Assembly: GCF_000473325.1 (NCBI RefSeq)
Contig: NZ_AXBI01000012.1
Location: forward strand, 1-64,000
Direction of reading: 5' to 3'
Length of the DNA: 64,000 nucleotides
Source of the DNA: Leisingera caerulea DSM 24564
GTDB lineage: Bacteria > Pseudomonadota > Alphaproteobacteria > Rhodobacterales > Rhodobacteraceae
Shown piece by piece: positions 1 to 8,924 of this stretch. The notes under the pieces were generated by a model. The model saw nothing but the letters and a program-made list of their open reading frames with translations. It did not search any database and had not been told where the DNA came from. The translations under genes were made by a program, and so were the position numbers. Position 1 is the stretch's first letter. Each line of letters opens with the position of its first letter.

Positions 1-53
1 CCTGTCTGCGGCCCGGCCGGCTTTGGGCCGGGCCATTGCTTTGCCGGTCCCGA

Positions 54-1289
54 TCAGGCGACCGCCTTGCTGACGTTGTCCACCAAGGTCTTCACGGTTT
101 TGATTGCCCCCATCAGTGTGGTTGCTTCCGAAGCAATCGACATCTTGTCCAGTTCCTTGAGTTTCTGGATCGTGGTCTGGTCGTCGATCTTCATGCCGTT
201 GCCCTCCATCAGGGCCTGCATTTCCTCCAGAAAGGCCTCGCGGTCCTTCAGCTTGGCAGCCAGTTCACTGGCGGCGCGTTTCAGCGTCATGCATTCGGCG
301 CCCAGCTTCACCCCCTCTTTCAGGGTCTTCGACGCGCGCACCTTCTTCATCAGCTTGTCCGCCGAAACGCCCAGGCTGTCGGTCTTGTTGCGCGTCTTGG
401 TGGTATGCTCGCGGTAGGCTTTGCGGGCCTTCTCAGCGTCATTCACCTTGGCCGAGATCCCTTTGACCGTGGCATCCAGCAGGTTCTTGGCGATGGACTT
501 GGCATCCTTGCCCTTGGTCACCTCATCCCCCATCGCCAGCGCCTTGGCGGTCAGCTTCTTGATCGCCTCAATCGGCTTCTTCACCGAAATGCCGGAGGTG
601 TCGGTGATCCCCTGCCGCTCCGCCGCCTGCATCAGAACGGTGCCGCGCAGGGTGATATAGGCCTGGATCCCGGTATACAGGTCCTTGCGCAGCTTGGCCT
701 CGTTCTTGAGCTGCTGATTAATCTCCATCCCCAGCTTCACAACCTCGACCACGATCGTTTTGTAAGAGGTCACATCCGCGCCGGAGGTCGCCACCAGCTT
801 GGCCACGGAGCCTGCGATCTTGATCGTGCCCAGCCCCACCTTGAGCGTGGTCTTGACGCGCGCCTCCTTCAGCAGCTTGTCGCCCTGGGCTTCTTTCTTA
901 AGCCGCGCTTCGATGGCTTTCTGGGCGGCACCTTCCGCCGAATCCATCGCGTTCTTGATCGAGGCGTTGGTCGCCTGGATCATCTTTTCCGCTTCTTTCT
1001 GCGCCGCCGCCCCGGGCGTCTCCATCAGCTTGCCGACCTTGGCGTCCAGCTTCACCGCCTCTTCGGTGATCACCTTCTCATAGCGCTCCAGCTCGGCCAT
1101 GCCGGCTTCTTCCAGGCGCTTCAGTTTGGTCGACGGCGCCGGATCCGGCTTTTTCAGCGTGCCCTTGGTGGTGACTTCAAGCTCCACATCAACCCGGTAT
1201 TTCGGGATCTCGATGTAATTCAGCTTGGGTTTGGACCGCACCAGATCGACGACATAAAACTTGTGCTTAACGGTTGTTGTCTTGGCCAT
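54..1289 (-). CDS. Lysine-rich helical protein at the 3' end of the T6SS operon, function unknown
   Basis: I do not recognise this 411-residue protein. It is rich in Lys, Ala and Glu and looks almost wholly helical. There is a short beta-like N-terminus (residues 1-45), then long charged amphipathic helices with coiled-coil character around 50-140, 255-310 and 335-390. A more hydrophobic stretch at about 145-190 could be a buried hairpin. There is no signal peptide. The ATG follows AGGGAGAG at a good distance. It lies 59 bp downstream of clpV on the same strand, with a stem-loop between, so it is probably read through from the T6SS operon at a lower level. The position suggests a T6SS accessory protein, cargo or effector, but this is inference from context only. 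Confidence 0.75.
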   Translation of the reverse strand: MAKTTTVKHKFYVVDLVRSKPKLNYIEIPKYRVDVELEVTTKGTLKKPDPAPSTKLKRLEEAGMAELERYEKVITEEAVKLDAKVGKLMETPGAAAQKEAEKMIQATNASIKNAMDSAEGAAQKAIEARLKKEAQGDKLLKEARVKTTLKVGLGTIKIAGSVAKLVATSGADVTSYKTIVVEVVKLGMEINQQLKNEAKLRKDLYTGIQAYITLRGTVLMQAAERQGITDTSGISVKKPIEAIKKLTAKALAMGDEVTKGKDAKSIAKNLLDATVKGISAKVNDAEKARKAYREHTTKTRNKTDSLGVSADKLMKKVRASKTLKEGVKLGAECMTLKRAASELAAKLKDREAFLEEMQALMEGNGMKIDDQTTIQKLKELDKMSIASEATTLMGAIKTVKTLVDNVSKAVA

Positions 1290-1325
1290 CAGGTCTCTCC
1301 CTTGTGACTCTTTAATTTAAATACG

Positions 1326-1345
1326 GGTGCCGGCTGCCCGGCACC
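1326..1345 (-). terminator. Stem-loop between clpV and the 411-aa gene
   Basis: A perfect 8-bp stem (GGTGCCGG / CCGGCACC) with a 4-nt loop follows the clpV stop codon. On the minus strand it is followed by an AT-rich run with scattered T's rather than a clean T-tract. It is probably a partial terminator or attenuator. Confidence 0.5.
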
Positions 1346-1348
1346 GCG

Positions 1349-4072
1349 TCACTCGAATGAATATGAAAACTCACCGCCGGTGACGCCGATCTCGACCTTC
1401 TTGACCTCCGTGCCCGCCATCAGGCGGCGCAGGAACTCGTTGGAGATATCCGGCAGCATCGAATTGGTAACGATGGCGTCGATCATCCGGCCGCCGGACT
1501 CCAGCTCCTGGCAGCGCTCGACAATCTTGTCGACCACAGCGTCCGAATAGGTCACCGGCACCGAATGCGCCTCCTCGACCCGCTTCTGGATGCGGCCCAG
1601 CTGCAGCTTGGTGATCTCCGCGATCATGCCGGGCGAAAGCGGGTAATAGGGGATCGTCACCAGACGCCCCAGCAGCGCCGGCGGGAACACCTTCAACAGC
1701 GGGTCGCGCAGGGCTTTCGCCATCCCCTCCGGCTCCGGCATCAGGTCGGGATCGGAGCACAGGTCCATGATCGTCTCGGTGCCCACATTCGACGTGAGCA
1801 GGATCAGCGTGTTCTTGAAGTCGATGATGCGGCCTTCGCCGTCTTCCATCACGCCCTTGTCGAACACCTGGAAAAAGATCTCATGCACATCCGGATGCGC
1901 CTTCTCAACTTCATCCAGCAGCACCACGGAATAGGGTTTGCGCCGCACCGCCTCGGTCAGCACCCCGCCCTCGCCATAGCCGACATAGCCCGGAGGCGCC
2001 CCTTTCAGCGAGCTGACGGTATGGGCCTCCTGATATTCGGACATGTTGATGGTGATGACGTTCTGTTCGCCGCCATAGAGCACCTCGGCCAGCGCCAGCG
2101 CGGTCTCGGTCTTGCCGACGCCGGAGGTGCCGGCCAGCAGGAATACCCCGATCGGCTTGTTCGGATTGTCGAGGCCTGCGCGGCTGGTCTGGATGCGCTT
2201 GGCGATCATTTTCATCGCGTGGTCCTGGCCGATCACCCGTTTCGCCAGATGCTCCTCCAGGTTCAGAATGGTTTCGATCTCATCCTTGACCATGCGGCCC
2301 ACCGGAATGCCGGTCCAGTCGCCCACCACCGACGCCACCGCCTGGTGGTCCACAATCGGCAGGATCAGCGCGCTGTCGCCCTGCAGCGCCTCCAGCTCAG
2401 CGTTCTTGTCCTTCAGCTGCTGCATCAGCTTGGCGCGTTCATCCTCCGTCAGCGGGCTGCCGGCGGCGCCCTCCGCCGCGTCGTCCCCGGCATCCCCGGC
2501 AGCATCCACGGGCGCGGCCCCCTCCCGGAGCTTGGCGCGCAGGTCCAGAATGCCTTCGACCACCGCCTTTTCCTTGTCCCAGCGCTCGGTCAGCCCGGCC
2601 AGCCGTTCCTCCTCGGCGGCCTTGGCGGCCTCCACCGCCTCGCGCCGGTCGGCGACCTCATAGCCTGCGGTCTCGTCGCGGCCGATGATCTCCAGCTCGG
2701 TGGTCAGCGCCTCGATCCGGCGCTGGCTGTCATCGACCTCAGCCGGAACCGCGTGCTGGCTCACCGCCACGCGGGCGCAGGCGGTGTCCAAAAGGCTCAC
2801 CGATTTGTCGGGCAGCTGCCGCGCCGGGATATAGCGGGCCGAGAGGCTGACGGCGGCCTCGATCCCCTCATCCAATACCTGCACCCGGTGGTGCTGCTCC
2901 AGCATTGAGGCGATGCCGCGCATCATCAGCACCGCCTTTGGGATATCCGGCTCATCGACCTTGACCACCTGGAAGCGGCGGGTCAGCGCCGGGTCTTTCT
3001 CGATGTATTTCTTGTACTCGGCCCAGGTGGTGGCGCCGATGGTGCGCAGGGTGCCGCGCGCCAGCGCCGGTTTCAGCAGGTTGGCCGCGTCGCCGGTGCC
3101 GGCCGCGCCCCCTGCCCCCACCAGCGTGTGGGTTTCATCGACAAACATCACAATCGGCACCGGGCTCGCCTGCACCTCGTCAATCACCTGGCGCAGGCGG
3201 TTCTCAAACTCGCCCTTCATGCTGGCCCCGGCCTGCAGCAGCCCCACGTCCAGCACCAGCAGCCGCACATCATGCAGGGCCGGCGGCACATCACCGCGCG
3301 CGATCCGCAGGGCAAAGCCTTCGACCACTGCGGTTTTGCCGACACCCGCCTCGCCGGTCAGGATCGGGTTGTTCTGCCGCCGACGCATCAGGATATCGAC
3401 GATCTGGCGGATTTCCTCGTCCCGGCCCACGATCGGGTCGATCTCGCCGTTGCGGGCCTGCTCGGTCAGGTCGGTGCAGAACTGCTCCAGCGCCTCGCCC
3501 TTGCCCATCGCGCCCGGCGCCATCGAACCGGACGCCTCGCCCGGCTCCGCGCCGCCGCCGGTCACGTTGGAGCCGTCCTGCGCCCCCAGCGTTTCCTCGG
3601 GCGAGCCATCGGTGGCGTCATGGAAATTATCCGCCAGATCATCAGCGCCGATCTTCGCCAGCTCCGGCGACATGGCCGACAGGATGTTGCGCAGCGCCGG
3701 CGTCTTCAGCATCCCCAACAGCAGATGGCCGCTGCGCACCTGGCCCGAGGAATACAACAGCGAGCCCCAGACCCAGCCGCGCTCCATCGCATCCATCAGA
3801 TGATCGGAGAGGTCGGAGATGGTCGAGGCCCCGCGCGGCAGCATGTCCAGCGCGCGGGTGAGTTCGGTGGCGATCTTGCCCGCATCCAGATCGTAATGCT
3901 GGATGATCCGGTGCAGGTCGCTGTCCTGCTGCGCCAGCAGCTGATGCATCCAATGCACCAGCTCGACATAGGGATTGCCCCGCATCTTGCAGAACACGGT
4001 TGCGCTTTCAACGGCCTGGTACCCCAGCTTGTTCAGCTTGCCAAACAGCGCCACGCGGCTGATCTCGGTCAT
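1349..4072 (-). CDS. clpV: T6SS sheath-recycling AAA+ ATPase ClpV (TssH)
   Basis: This 907-residue ClpB-type unfoldase is the ClpV member that extracts and disassembles contracted TssB/TssC sheath in the cytosol. An N-terminal double Clp-N region spans about 1-150, followed by a Gly/Ala-rich linker near 155-190. The first AAA+ module has Walker A GEAGVGKT at 240-247 and Walker B ending VDETH at about 311-315. A coiled-coil middle region covers about 445-565 and carries an Ala/Asp-rich insert near 518-540. The second AAA+ module has the ClpV-typical Walker A GTSGVGKT at 648-655 and Walker B LLDEVEK at about 718-724. It lies one base after tssG and is the eighth T6SS gene downstream of tssA. 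Length and motifs look intact. Confidence 0.97.
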   Translation of the reverse strand: MTEISRVALFGKLNKLGYQAVESATVFCKMRGNPYVELVHWMHQLLAQQDSDLHRIIQHYDLDAGKIATELTRALDMLPRGASTISDLSDHLMDAMERGWVWGSLLYSSGQVRSGHLLLGMLKTPALRNILSAMSPELAKIGADDLADNFHDATDGSPEETLGAQDGSNVTGGGAEPGEASGSMAPGAMGKGEALEQFCTDLTEQARNGEIDPIVGRDEEIRQIVDILMRRRQNNPILTGEAGVGKTAVVEGFALRIARGDVPPALHDVRLLVLDVGLLQAGASMKGEFENRLRQVIDEVQASPVPIVMFVDETHTLVGAGGAAGTGDAANLLKPALARGTLRTIGATTWAEYKKYIEKDPALTRRFQVVKVDEPDIPKAVLMMRGIASMLEQHHRVQVLDEGIEAAVSLSARYIPARQLPDKSVSLLDTACARVAVSQHAVPAEVDDSQRRIEALTTELEIIGRDETAGYEVADRREAVEAAKAAEEERLAGLTERWDKEKAVVEGILDLRAKLREGAAPVDAAGDAGDDAAEGAAGSPLTEDERAKLMQQLKDKNAELEALQGDSALILPIVDHQAVASVVGDWTGIPVGRMVKDEIETILNLEEHLAKRVIGQDHAMKMIAKRIQTSRAGLDNPNKPIGVFLLAGTSGVGKTETALALAEVLYGGEQNVITINMSEYQEAHTVSSLKGAPPGYVGYGEGGVLTEAVRRKPYSVVLLDEVEKAHPDVHEIFFQVFDKGVMEDGEGRIIDFKNTLILLTSNVGTETIMDLCSDPDLMPEPEGMAKALRDPLLKVFPPALLGRLVTIPYYPLSPGMIAEITKLQLGRIQKRVEEAHSVPVTYSDAVVDKIVERCQELESGGRMIDAIVTNSMLPDISNEFLRRLMAGTEVKKVEIGVTGGEFSYSFE

Positions 4073-4073
4073 C

Positions 4074-5129
4074 TCAAATCCCTCCCTCTACTCGCTCTTC
4101 AGCCCCGGCGCCAAATCCCGGGTACAGGTACAAATCATTCACGTCCGGCTGGTCCGCATCCGGATCGGGGCGCGAGCGGATCCAGCTGGTGTGCCCCAGC
4201 CGGGTGGTACCGCCCAAGCTTGCCCGCGGAACCTCATCGCCCGCGAGCACCAGGTTCACATCCCAGTCCAGCACATCGCCGGCATATGAGCGCACAATGG
4301 CGCGCAGCCGCTTCAATGCCTCCCCGCCTGGCAGCAGCCGCTCGTAATCTTTCAGCGTCAGCGGCCCGATGCGGATGCGGAACTTGGCGGTGCGGCTCCA
4401 CACCTTGTTGCCGATGCTGGTGCTGTGCCCCAGCCCGCCATAACCCAAGCCCCAGCGGTCGTCCGGCTCCAGCTCCAGCCAGCTGCCGACAAATTCCTCC
4501 AAGGAGACCGGCACCTCGAAAAACGCCGCCAGGATCGACACCAGCCCTTCCGGGTTTTTCGCGCCGCGGGCCAGGTGGCCGGCAAAATGCAGCTTGGCCA
4601 GGTCCGGCATTTCGTCCCGGCCGGCGAACTTGAAGCCGTTATAGCCGATCAGCGACGCCACCTTGCGCGCCATCGGGTCATCGGCCCGGTCAAAACTGAC
4701 CGCGGGCGAGCCCTGCGTCCAGGCGCGGTACAGCAGGCTCATCAGCCGGTGCGTCAGCATGTCGGCAAAGGCCACCATCGTCGGGTCGCGGTGGTTGCGT
4801 TTGCGGTCTCGGGCGTATTCCGTCAGGTGCAGCGGCAAGGGGCCTTGCGGCCCGAACAGGCCGAAAAAGCGGTTGGTCAGCACCGCGGGCTTGTCCCCTT
4901 CGGCAGGTTTGAAAGCGGCAATGGTCGAGGGCGGAAACGCCAGTTCCGCCTCCTGCCCCAGCCGCAGCTTGTCCTCGCGCGGGCGGCGGCTTTCGCCAAG
5001 GCGGGGGGCGTCGCCGAAATGCGCCTCCAATACCCTCAGGGCCTGAAAAACGTGGTGTTTCTCAGGCTCCATGGCCAGCTGGCCGTAGTGGCTCAGATCA
5101 TCCGGCCAAGGCCCTTTTCCGGTCGCCAT
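4074..5129 (-). CDS. tssG: T6SS baseplate protein TssG (ImpH/VasB)
   Basis: This 351-residue protein belongs to the TssG/ImpH family. TssG forms the baseplate wedge with TssF and TssE and helps join the sheath to the TssK trimers. Visible family features are the N-terminal FQALRVLE segment, the central GLFGPQGPLPLHLTEYA loop (about 85-105) and the C-terminal LGYGGLGHSTSIGNKVW region. The first 37 bases overlap the end of tssF, which points to translational coupling; the stop lies next to the clpV start. The protein looks full length. Confidence 0.95.
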   Translation of the reverse strand: MATGKGPWPDDLSHYGQLAMEPEKHHVFQALRVLEAHFGDAPRLGESRRPREDKLRLGQEAELAFPPSTIAAFKPAEGDKPAVLTNRFFGLFGPQGPLPLHLTEYARDRKRNHRDPTMVAFADMLTHRLMSLLYRAWTQGSPAVSFDRADDPMARKVASLIGYNGFKFAGRDEMPDLAKLHFAGHLARGAKNPEGLVSILAAFFEVPVSLEEFVGSWLELEPDDRWGLGYGGLGHSTSIGNKVWSRTAKFRIRIGPLTLKDYERLLPGGEALKRLRAIVRSYAGDVLDWDVNLVLAGDEVPRASLGGTTRLGHTSWIRSRPDPDADQPDVNDLYLYPGFGAGAEERVEGGI

Positions 5130-6970
5130 CTGGCAATTTCCCCGCGTTTTTCGGTTTTCAGGACGGTCTCCGTGAACGAATTGATGCTGGCATAGCCGCG
5201 GAAGAACCGCTCCAGCACGGCCCCCAGCGCATAGATGTTGCTGCCCTCGAAAAAGCTCTCGTCAAAGCCCAGCGTGATCTCCAGTCCGCGCACTGCGGTC
5301 GACAGAATCTCATCGCTCATCCGCCGCACGATGGGCCGCGCGCCGACCGACAGGATGCCCTCCAGCTGCTTTTCGGTCACCCGGTCGCCCAAAGGCGCAT
5401 AAAGCCCCACCAGCTCGCGCAGCGCCTCCGCCGACTGGCCCTTGCCGGTTTCGGCAATCGACACGTAATTCAGGCTGAGGTGGGAAATCAGCCGCCAGGC
5501 GGTATCCCCCTGCGCCAGCGTCGGATGCGGGCGGGTCGGCGACACCGGCAGCGTCACCTTCTTAACCGGCCCGCCTTCGGGCAGGTGGAAGACATCGTCA
5601 TTGCCGGTGGCCAGCAGCATCGGCAGGTCGCGGTTGGTGCACAGCGCAGTGACCGCCAGCTGCTCCAGCCCGGGCGAATAGGGCACCTGCGACCGGTCCA
5701 CCAGCGTCAGAAACACCTCCGACCCCAGATAAGAGCTGCGCACTCCGCGCAAACGCTCCTTTTCCGAACGCTGCCGCATCCGCCGCTTGACCGTGTAATA
5801 GGCCGGGTGGCTTTCGCCCGCAGCGGTGAAATCATTGGCGGAATAGAACGGGCGGAACACCACATCGTCCTCCCCCTCGCCGCTGATCCCGACCACGCTT
5901 TGCAGGGCGTAAACCTCAAAATCCAGACCGGCGGTGCGGTTCGGGATCACGTGGTGCTCCGTATCTATCGGCGCAATCCGCACCCGGTCGCAGCGTTTTT
6001 CGAACAGGTTCACCGCGGGCACCGCGTTCAGCTGGAACACTTCCGGGACCACAATCGGGGCAACTTCGGACATGCCCTCGCGCAGCAGGATATAAAGATC
6101 CACCTCATTGCCGGCGGATTTCTCCAGCCCTGCCCGCAGCCCCTGCAGCTCAACAAAGCGGAACCGCTCCGGCATCGCGAAATATTCCTGCAGCAGGCGG
6201 TAGCCGTCATAGACCCGGCGCGGCAGCGGCAGCAGCGCCTCCTCCGGGCTGAACCCCTTCTGCACAACCTTGGCGCCGCGCAGCGGCAGCTGCCAGTCCG
6301 CCCGCCGGTCGGTGGAGCGCGCCACGATGCCCTGCACCTGGGTGCACAAAAGCTCCAGCAGCGGCCAGCTGTTGCCCGCCGCGCCGGACAGGTACAGCGA
6401 CAGCTTGTCCATCTCCAGCTTGCTGATCGGGTCGCCGTCGATCCGCTTGATGCGCAGCCGGATGCCCGCCCGCGCGTCATAGCCGGTGGCCACGCCCGCC
6501 GCGACCAGCTCGCCACGCCCGTCGATATACTGCGCCTCGGTGATCCCGATCGGCCACATGGTCAGATCGGCAGCAGTGCGGAACTCGCAGGGCGTCTGCT
6601 CGCCTTCGGTCAGCCGCGACCGCAAAGTGGAGCCGCGCGGCAGCACATAGCCGCTTTTCACCGCAGAGTTCGCCGCATCCGGCTCAAACGCCGCGATCAT
6701 CATCGACGGAGTCGGCGCCAGGTAATGCGGATAGATGATCTCCAACAGGTTCGAGGTGAAATTCGGATACTGCAGCTCCAGCTCCAGCTGCACCCGCGCG
6801 GTCAGAAAGGCGGCGCCCTCCAGCAGCCGCTCCACGTAAGGGTCAAGAACCTCAACCCCTTCCATCCCCAGCCGCGCGGCGATCTTGGGATAGGCGGCGG
6901 CAAATTCCGCGCCCATGTCGCGCAGATAATTCAGCTCGTTTTCGTAATGGGTCAGCAGCCGTGTATCCAT
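5093..6970 (-). CDS. tssF: T6SS baseplate protein TssF (ImpG/VasA)
   Basis: This is a TssF/ImpG baseplate subunit of 625 residues. The start is set at MDTRLLTHYENEL, the canonical TssF N-terminus, and not at an upstream in-frame codon that would run through tssE. Family hallmarks seen are YENELNYLRDMGAEFAAAYP, the LLEGAAFLTARVQLELE segment and PHYLAPTPSM. The start shares one base with the tssE stop (TGATG), and the 3' end overlaps tssG by 37 bp, so tssE-F-G form a tightly coupled unit. TssF pairs with TssG in the wedge around the spike. Confidence 0.95.
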   Translation of the reverse strand: MDTRLLTHYENELNYLRDMGAEFAAAYPKIAARLGMEGVEVLDPYVERLLEGAAFLTARVQLELELQYPNFTSNLLEIIYPHYLAPTPSMMIAAFEPDAANSAVKSGYVLPRGSTLRSRLTEGEQTPCEFRTAADLTMWPIGITEAQYIDGRGELVAAGVATGYDARAGIRLRIKRIDGDPISKLEMDKLSLYLSGAAGNSWPLLELLCTQVQGIVARSTDRRADWQLPLRGAKVVQKGFSPEEALLPLPRRVYDGYRLLQEYFAMPERFRFVELQGLRAGLEKSAGNEVDLYILLREGMSEVAPIVVPEVFQLNAVPAVNLFEKRCDRVRIAPIDTEHHVIPNRTAGLDFEVYALQSVVGISGEGEDDVVFRPFYSANDFTAAGESHPAYYTVKRRMRQRSEKERLRGVRSSYLGSEVFLTLVDRSQVPYSPGLEQLAVTALCTNRDLPMLLATGNDDVFHLPEGGPVKKVTLPVSPTRPHPTLAQGDTAWRLISHLSLNYVSIAETGKGQSAEALRELVGLYAPLGDRVTEKQLEGILSVGARPIVRRMSDEILSTAVRGLEITLGFDESFFEGSNIYALGAVLERFFRGYASINSFTETVLKTEKRGEIARWRPEKGLGRMI

Positions 6971-7467
6971 CACATGGCCCTTTCCATCTCGACTTCGCCG
7001 GTGGTCAGATCGACCTTGCTGCGCAAGTACAGCTCCAGCGGCATCGGCTGCGCCCACATGTCGGCGCGGATCTCCAGCCCCACGGTCATTTCGGTGGCGT
7101 CGGTGCCCTCCTGCAGCCGCACATCGACCGACCCGTCGATGATCCGCGGCTCATACGCGGCAATCGCCTGCTTGATCGACCGCCGGATCGCCTCCGCCTT
7201 CTCAGAGGTCGAGGCCTCACCCGCCACTTCCACCAGCCCGTAGTTCAGCACCGACGCCGACACCGACGGGTATTTCTCCGCATCGAAATGGCTTTCGACA
7301 TTCTGGGTGTTCAACAGCCAGGACAGATCGCGCTGAATGATTTCCCGCAGCCGCACCAGGTCGATCACCCGGCTCTCGCGGGTTTCCTTCAGATCGCCAG
7401 GTGCATTGTCGGTCAGCCGGTCCAGCAGCGACGGCTGCAGGCGCTCGGCCAGTGTCTTGTCAGCCAT
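6970..7467 (-). CDS. tssE: T6SS baseplate protein TssE (gp25-like)
   Basis: This 165-residue protein is the T4 gp25 homologue that nucleates sheath assembly at the baseplate. It shows the N-terminal LLDRLTD motif, the LREIIQRDLSWLLNT segment (about 41-55, with the family's R-DL-LLN pattern), and a C-terminal domain with the IRRSIKQAIAAYEPRI signature. The N-terminus overlaps the tagJ 3' end by 8 bp and the stop overlaps the tssF start, so the three genes are translated as a coupled set. Confidence 0.94.
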   Translation of the reverse strand: MADKTLAERLQPSLLDRLTDNAPGDLKETRESRVIDLVRLREIIQRDLSWLLNTQNVESHFDAEKYPSVSASVLNYGLVEVAGEASTSEKAEAIRRSIKQAIAAYEPRIIDGSVDVRLQEGTDATEMTVGLEIRADMWAQPMPLELYLRSKVDLTTGEVEMERAM

Positions 7468-8263
7468 TTTCTACGCCGTGCCCATCCATCCGGAGTGTGC
7501 GCACATCCATGATGGCAATATCCTCTTCCCCGATTGTCAGCAGCCGCTGGCCCAGACCGGTATAGGTTTCCGCGCCGGCATCCTCCCACACGGTGGCGCG
7601 CGCCAGCATCGACAGCCCATCGGCCTTCTCGCTGCCCGGGTAGCGGGTCGGGATCATCGCCGCCACAGCGCCGCCGCCTGCCAGCGTCAGCGTGCCGGCG
7701 GTCCAGACAGCGTCGCGCAGGTCGCTTGGCTCCTCCGCCTCGAACGAGACGATCTGCGCAAACGGCAGCCAGTAGTATTTGCCGTTAACAATTGTCTCCA
7801 GCACCGGGCCCAGCCGCATGTCGGCATCCGCGATCCATTCGAACCGCTTGCCGTTGATCTCGCCCGGGCTGGCAGGTGCGGCCTCAAACGCCTTGGCGCG
7901 CAGCTCTGCGGCTTCCTTGGGATTGCCCTGCGCCAGCAGTTTCTGCGCCTCGATCAGATGCGCCAGCCATTCCTCCGGCTCGCCCAGGATCAGCGGCGAC
8001 TTCTCTCCCGCAAACACCTTCTCGCGGTAGACCTCGCAGATGATTGCCTCGCGGTAGGCCTGCGCCATCACCGTGGCGCCTTCATCCAGCCCCGCCGCCG
8101 CCTTCAGCTGGGCAATTGCCCGGTTCCAGTCGCCCAGCACGCACAGCAGCTGAAACAGGAACACCCGCAGTTTCGGATTGCTGGCGTCCGCCCTGATCTT
8201 GGCCTGCAGCGCCTCCAGCGCCGCCCTGGGATCACCGGCTTTCAGATGCTCTTCGGGTGTCAT
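7460..8263 (-). CDS. tagJ: T6SS accessory protein TagJ (ImpE family)
   Basis: This 267-residue protein belongs to the ImpE/TagJ family. An N-terminal TPR-like helical half (about 1-120) starts with the typical LKAGDPRAALEALQAKIRA repeat. A C-terminal beta-rich ImpE domain follows, with the motif NGKYYWLPFAQI at about 170-181 and RDAVWTAGTL just after. In Pseudomonas HSI-I, TagJ binds the TssB sheath protein and ClpV and modulates sheath disassembly. The gene lies between hcp and tssE and overlaps tssE by 8 bp. A terminator-like hairpin separates it from hcp, so it is probably expressed below hcp. Confidence 0.9.
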   Translation of the reverse strand: MTPEEHLKAGDPRAALEALQAKIRADASNPKLRVFLFQLLCVLGDWNRAIAQLKAAAGLDEGATVMAQAYREAIICEVYREKVFAGEKSPLILGEPEEWLAHLIEAQKLLAQGNPKEAAELRAKAFEAAPASPGEINGKRFEWIADADMRLGPVLETIVNGKYYWLPFAQIVSFEAEEPSDLRDAVWTAGTLTLAGGGAVAAMIPTRYPGSEKADGLSMLARATVWEDAGAETYTGLGQRLLTIGEEDIAIMDVRTLRMDGHGVENG

Positions 8264-8308
8264 GGGGCTCTACTCCGCAACTAGGACTGGATGCTGGAAA
8301 TACGTCAG

Positions 8309-8342
8309 AAAAAACGGACCCCGGGCGCAAACACGCCCGGGG
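8309..8342 (-). terminator. Rho-independent terminator downstream of hcp
   Basis: A perfect 9-bp GC-rich stem (CCCCGGGCG / CGCCCGGGG, loop 8328-8333) lies between hcp and tagJ. On the minus strand it is followed by TCCG and a run of six T's. It should end most transcripts after hcp and so set a high Hcp-to-baseplate ratio, with read-through into tagJ-tssEFG. Confidence 0.8.
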
Positions 8343-8355
8343 CCAGCCAAAGGAG

Positions 8356-8856
8356 TTACTCGACCTTGCCGGTCTGCACATTCCACTTGAAGGTGCCCTC
8401 GGTGGTGAGTTTACCGGTTTTCTGGTTGGTCGACTTGTACTCATGCTCCAGCGAGGCATAGGCCAGCGACCAGGTTTCTTCCGGAATGCCGTCTTCGCTG
8501 GCGGAGATGGAATAGCTGTCCACCACCACATCCTTGAACTTCCAGATCGAATAGACCAGCAGGCCCTGGCTGGCGCTGTCACCCGAACGGCACCAGTGCA
8601 TGGTGATTTCCGGGCGCACGGTGCCATTGGCAACCGACAGCGCCAGATCGTTGGACGCCTTGCCCATCTGCGACGTCAGCTCGACTTTGCCGAAGTTGGA
8701 ATTTGCGTGCATCCGCTGGGTCGAGCCCAGGTCGGTCATTTCAACAGCGCGTTCAACATTCCAGCTCGCGGACTGGACGACGATCCATTTCTTGTGCTGT
8801 TCCTCGGTCGCGTCGCCTTCGATGTCCGAGATGTGTACGAACATATTTGCAGCCAT
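8356..8856 (-). CDS. hcp: T6SS tube protein Hcp (TssD)
   Basis: This 166-residue Hcp1-type protein has an N-terminal MFVHISDIEGDATEEQHKKWI strand-loop and the HWCRSGDSASQGLL region. It ends in a beta strand of the TFKWNVQTGKVE type. Hcp hexamers stack into the inner tube that is propelled out of the cell with bound effectors. The ATG has AAAGGATAG upstream. It lies between tssC and tagJ, with a strong terminator just downstream, which fits a highly expressed structural component. Confidence 0.96.
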   Translation of the reverse strand: MAANMFVHISDIEGDATEEQHKKWIVVQSASWNVERAVEMTDLGSTQRMHANSNFGKVELTSQMGKASNDLALSVANGTVRPEITMHWCRSGDSASQGLLVYSIWKFKDVVVDSYSISASEDGIPEETWSLAYASLEHEYKSTNQKTGKLTTEGTFKWNVQTGKVE

Positions 8857-8924
8857 TTTTCTATCCTTTCAAAAACTAAGAACTCTACTGCAGTATGATG
8901 GGTTTGAGGCTGGGGAGTGGGAAA

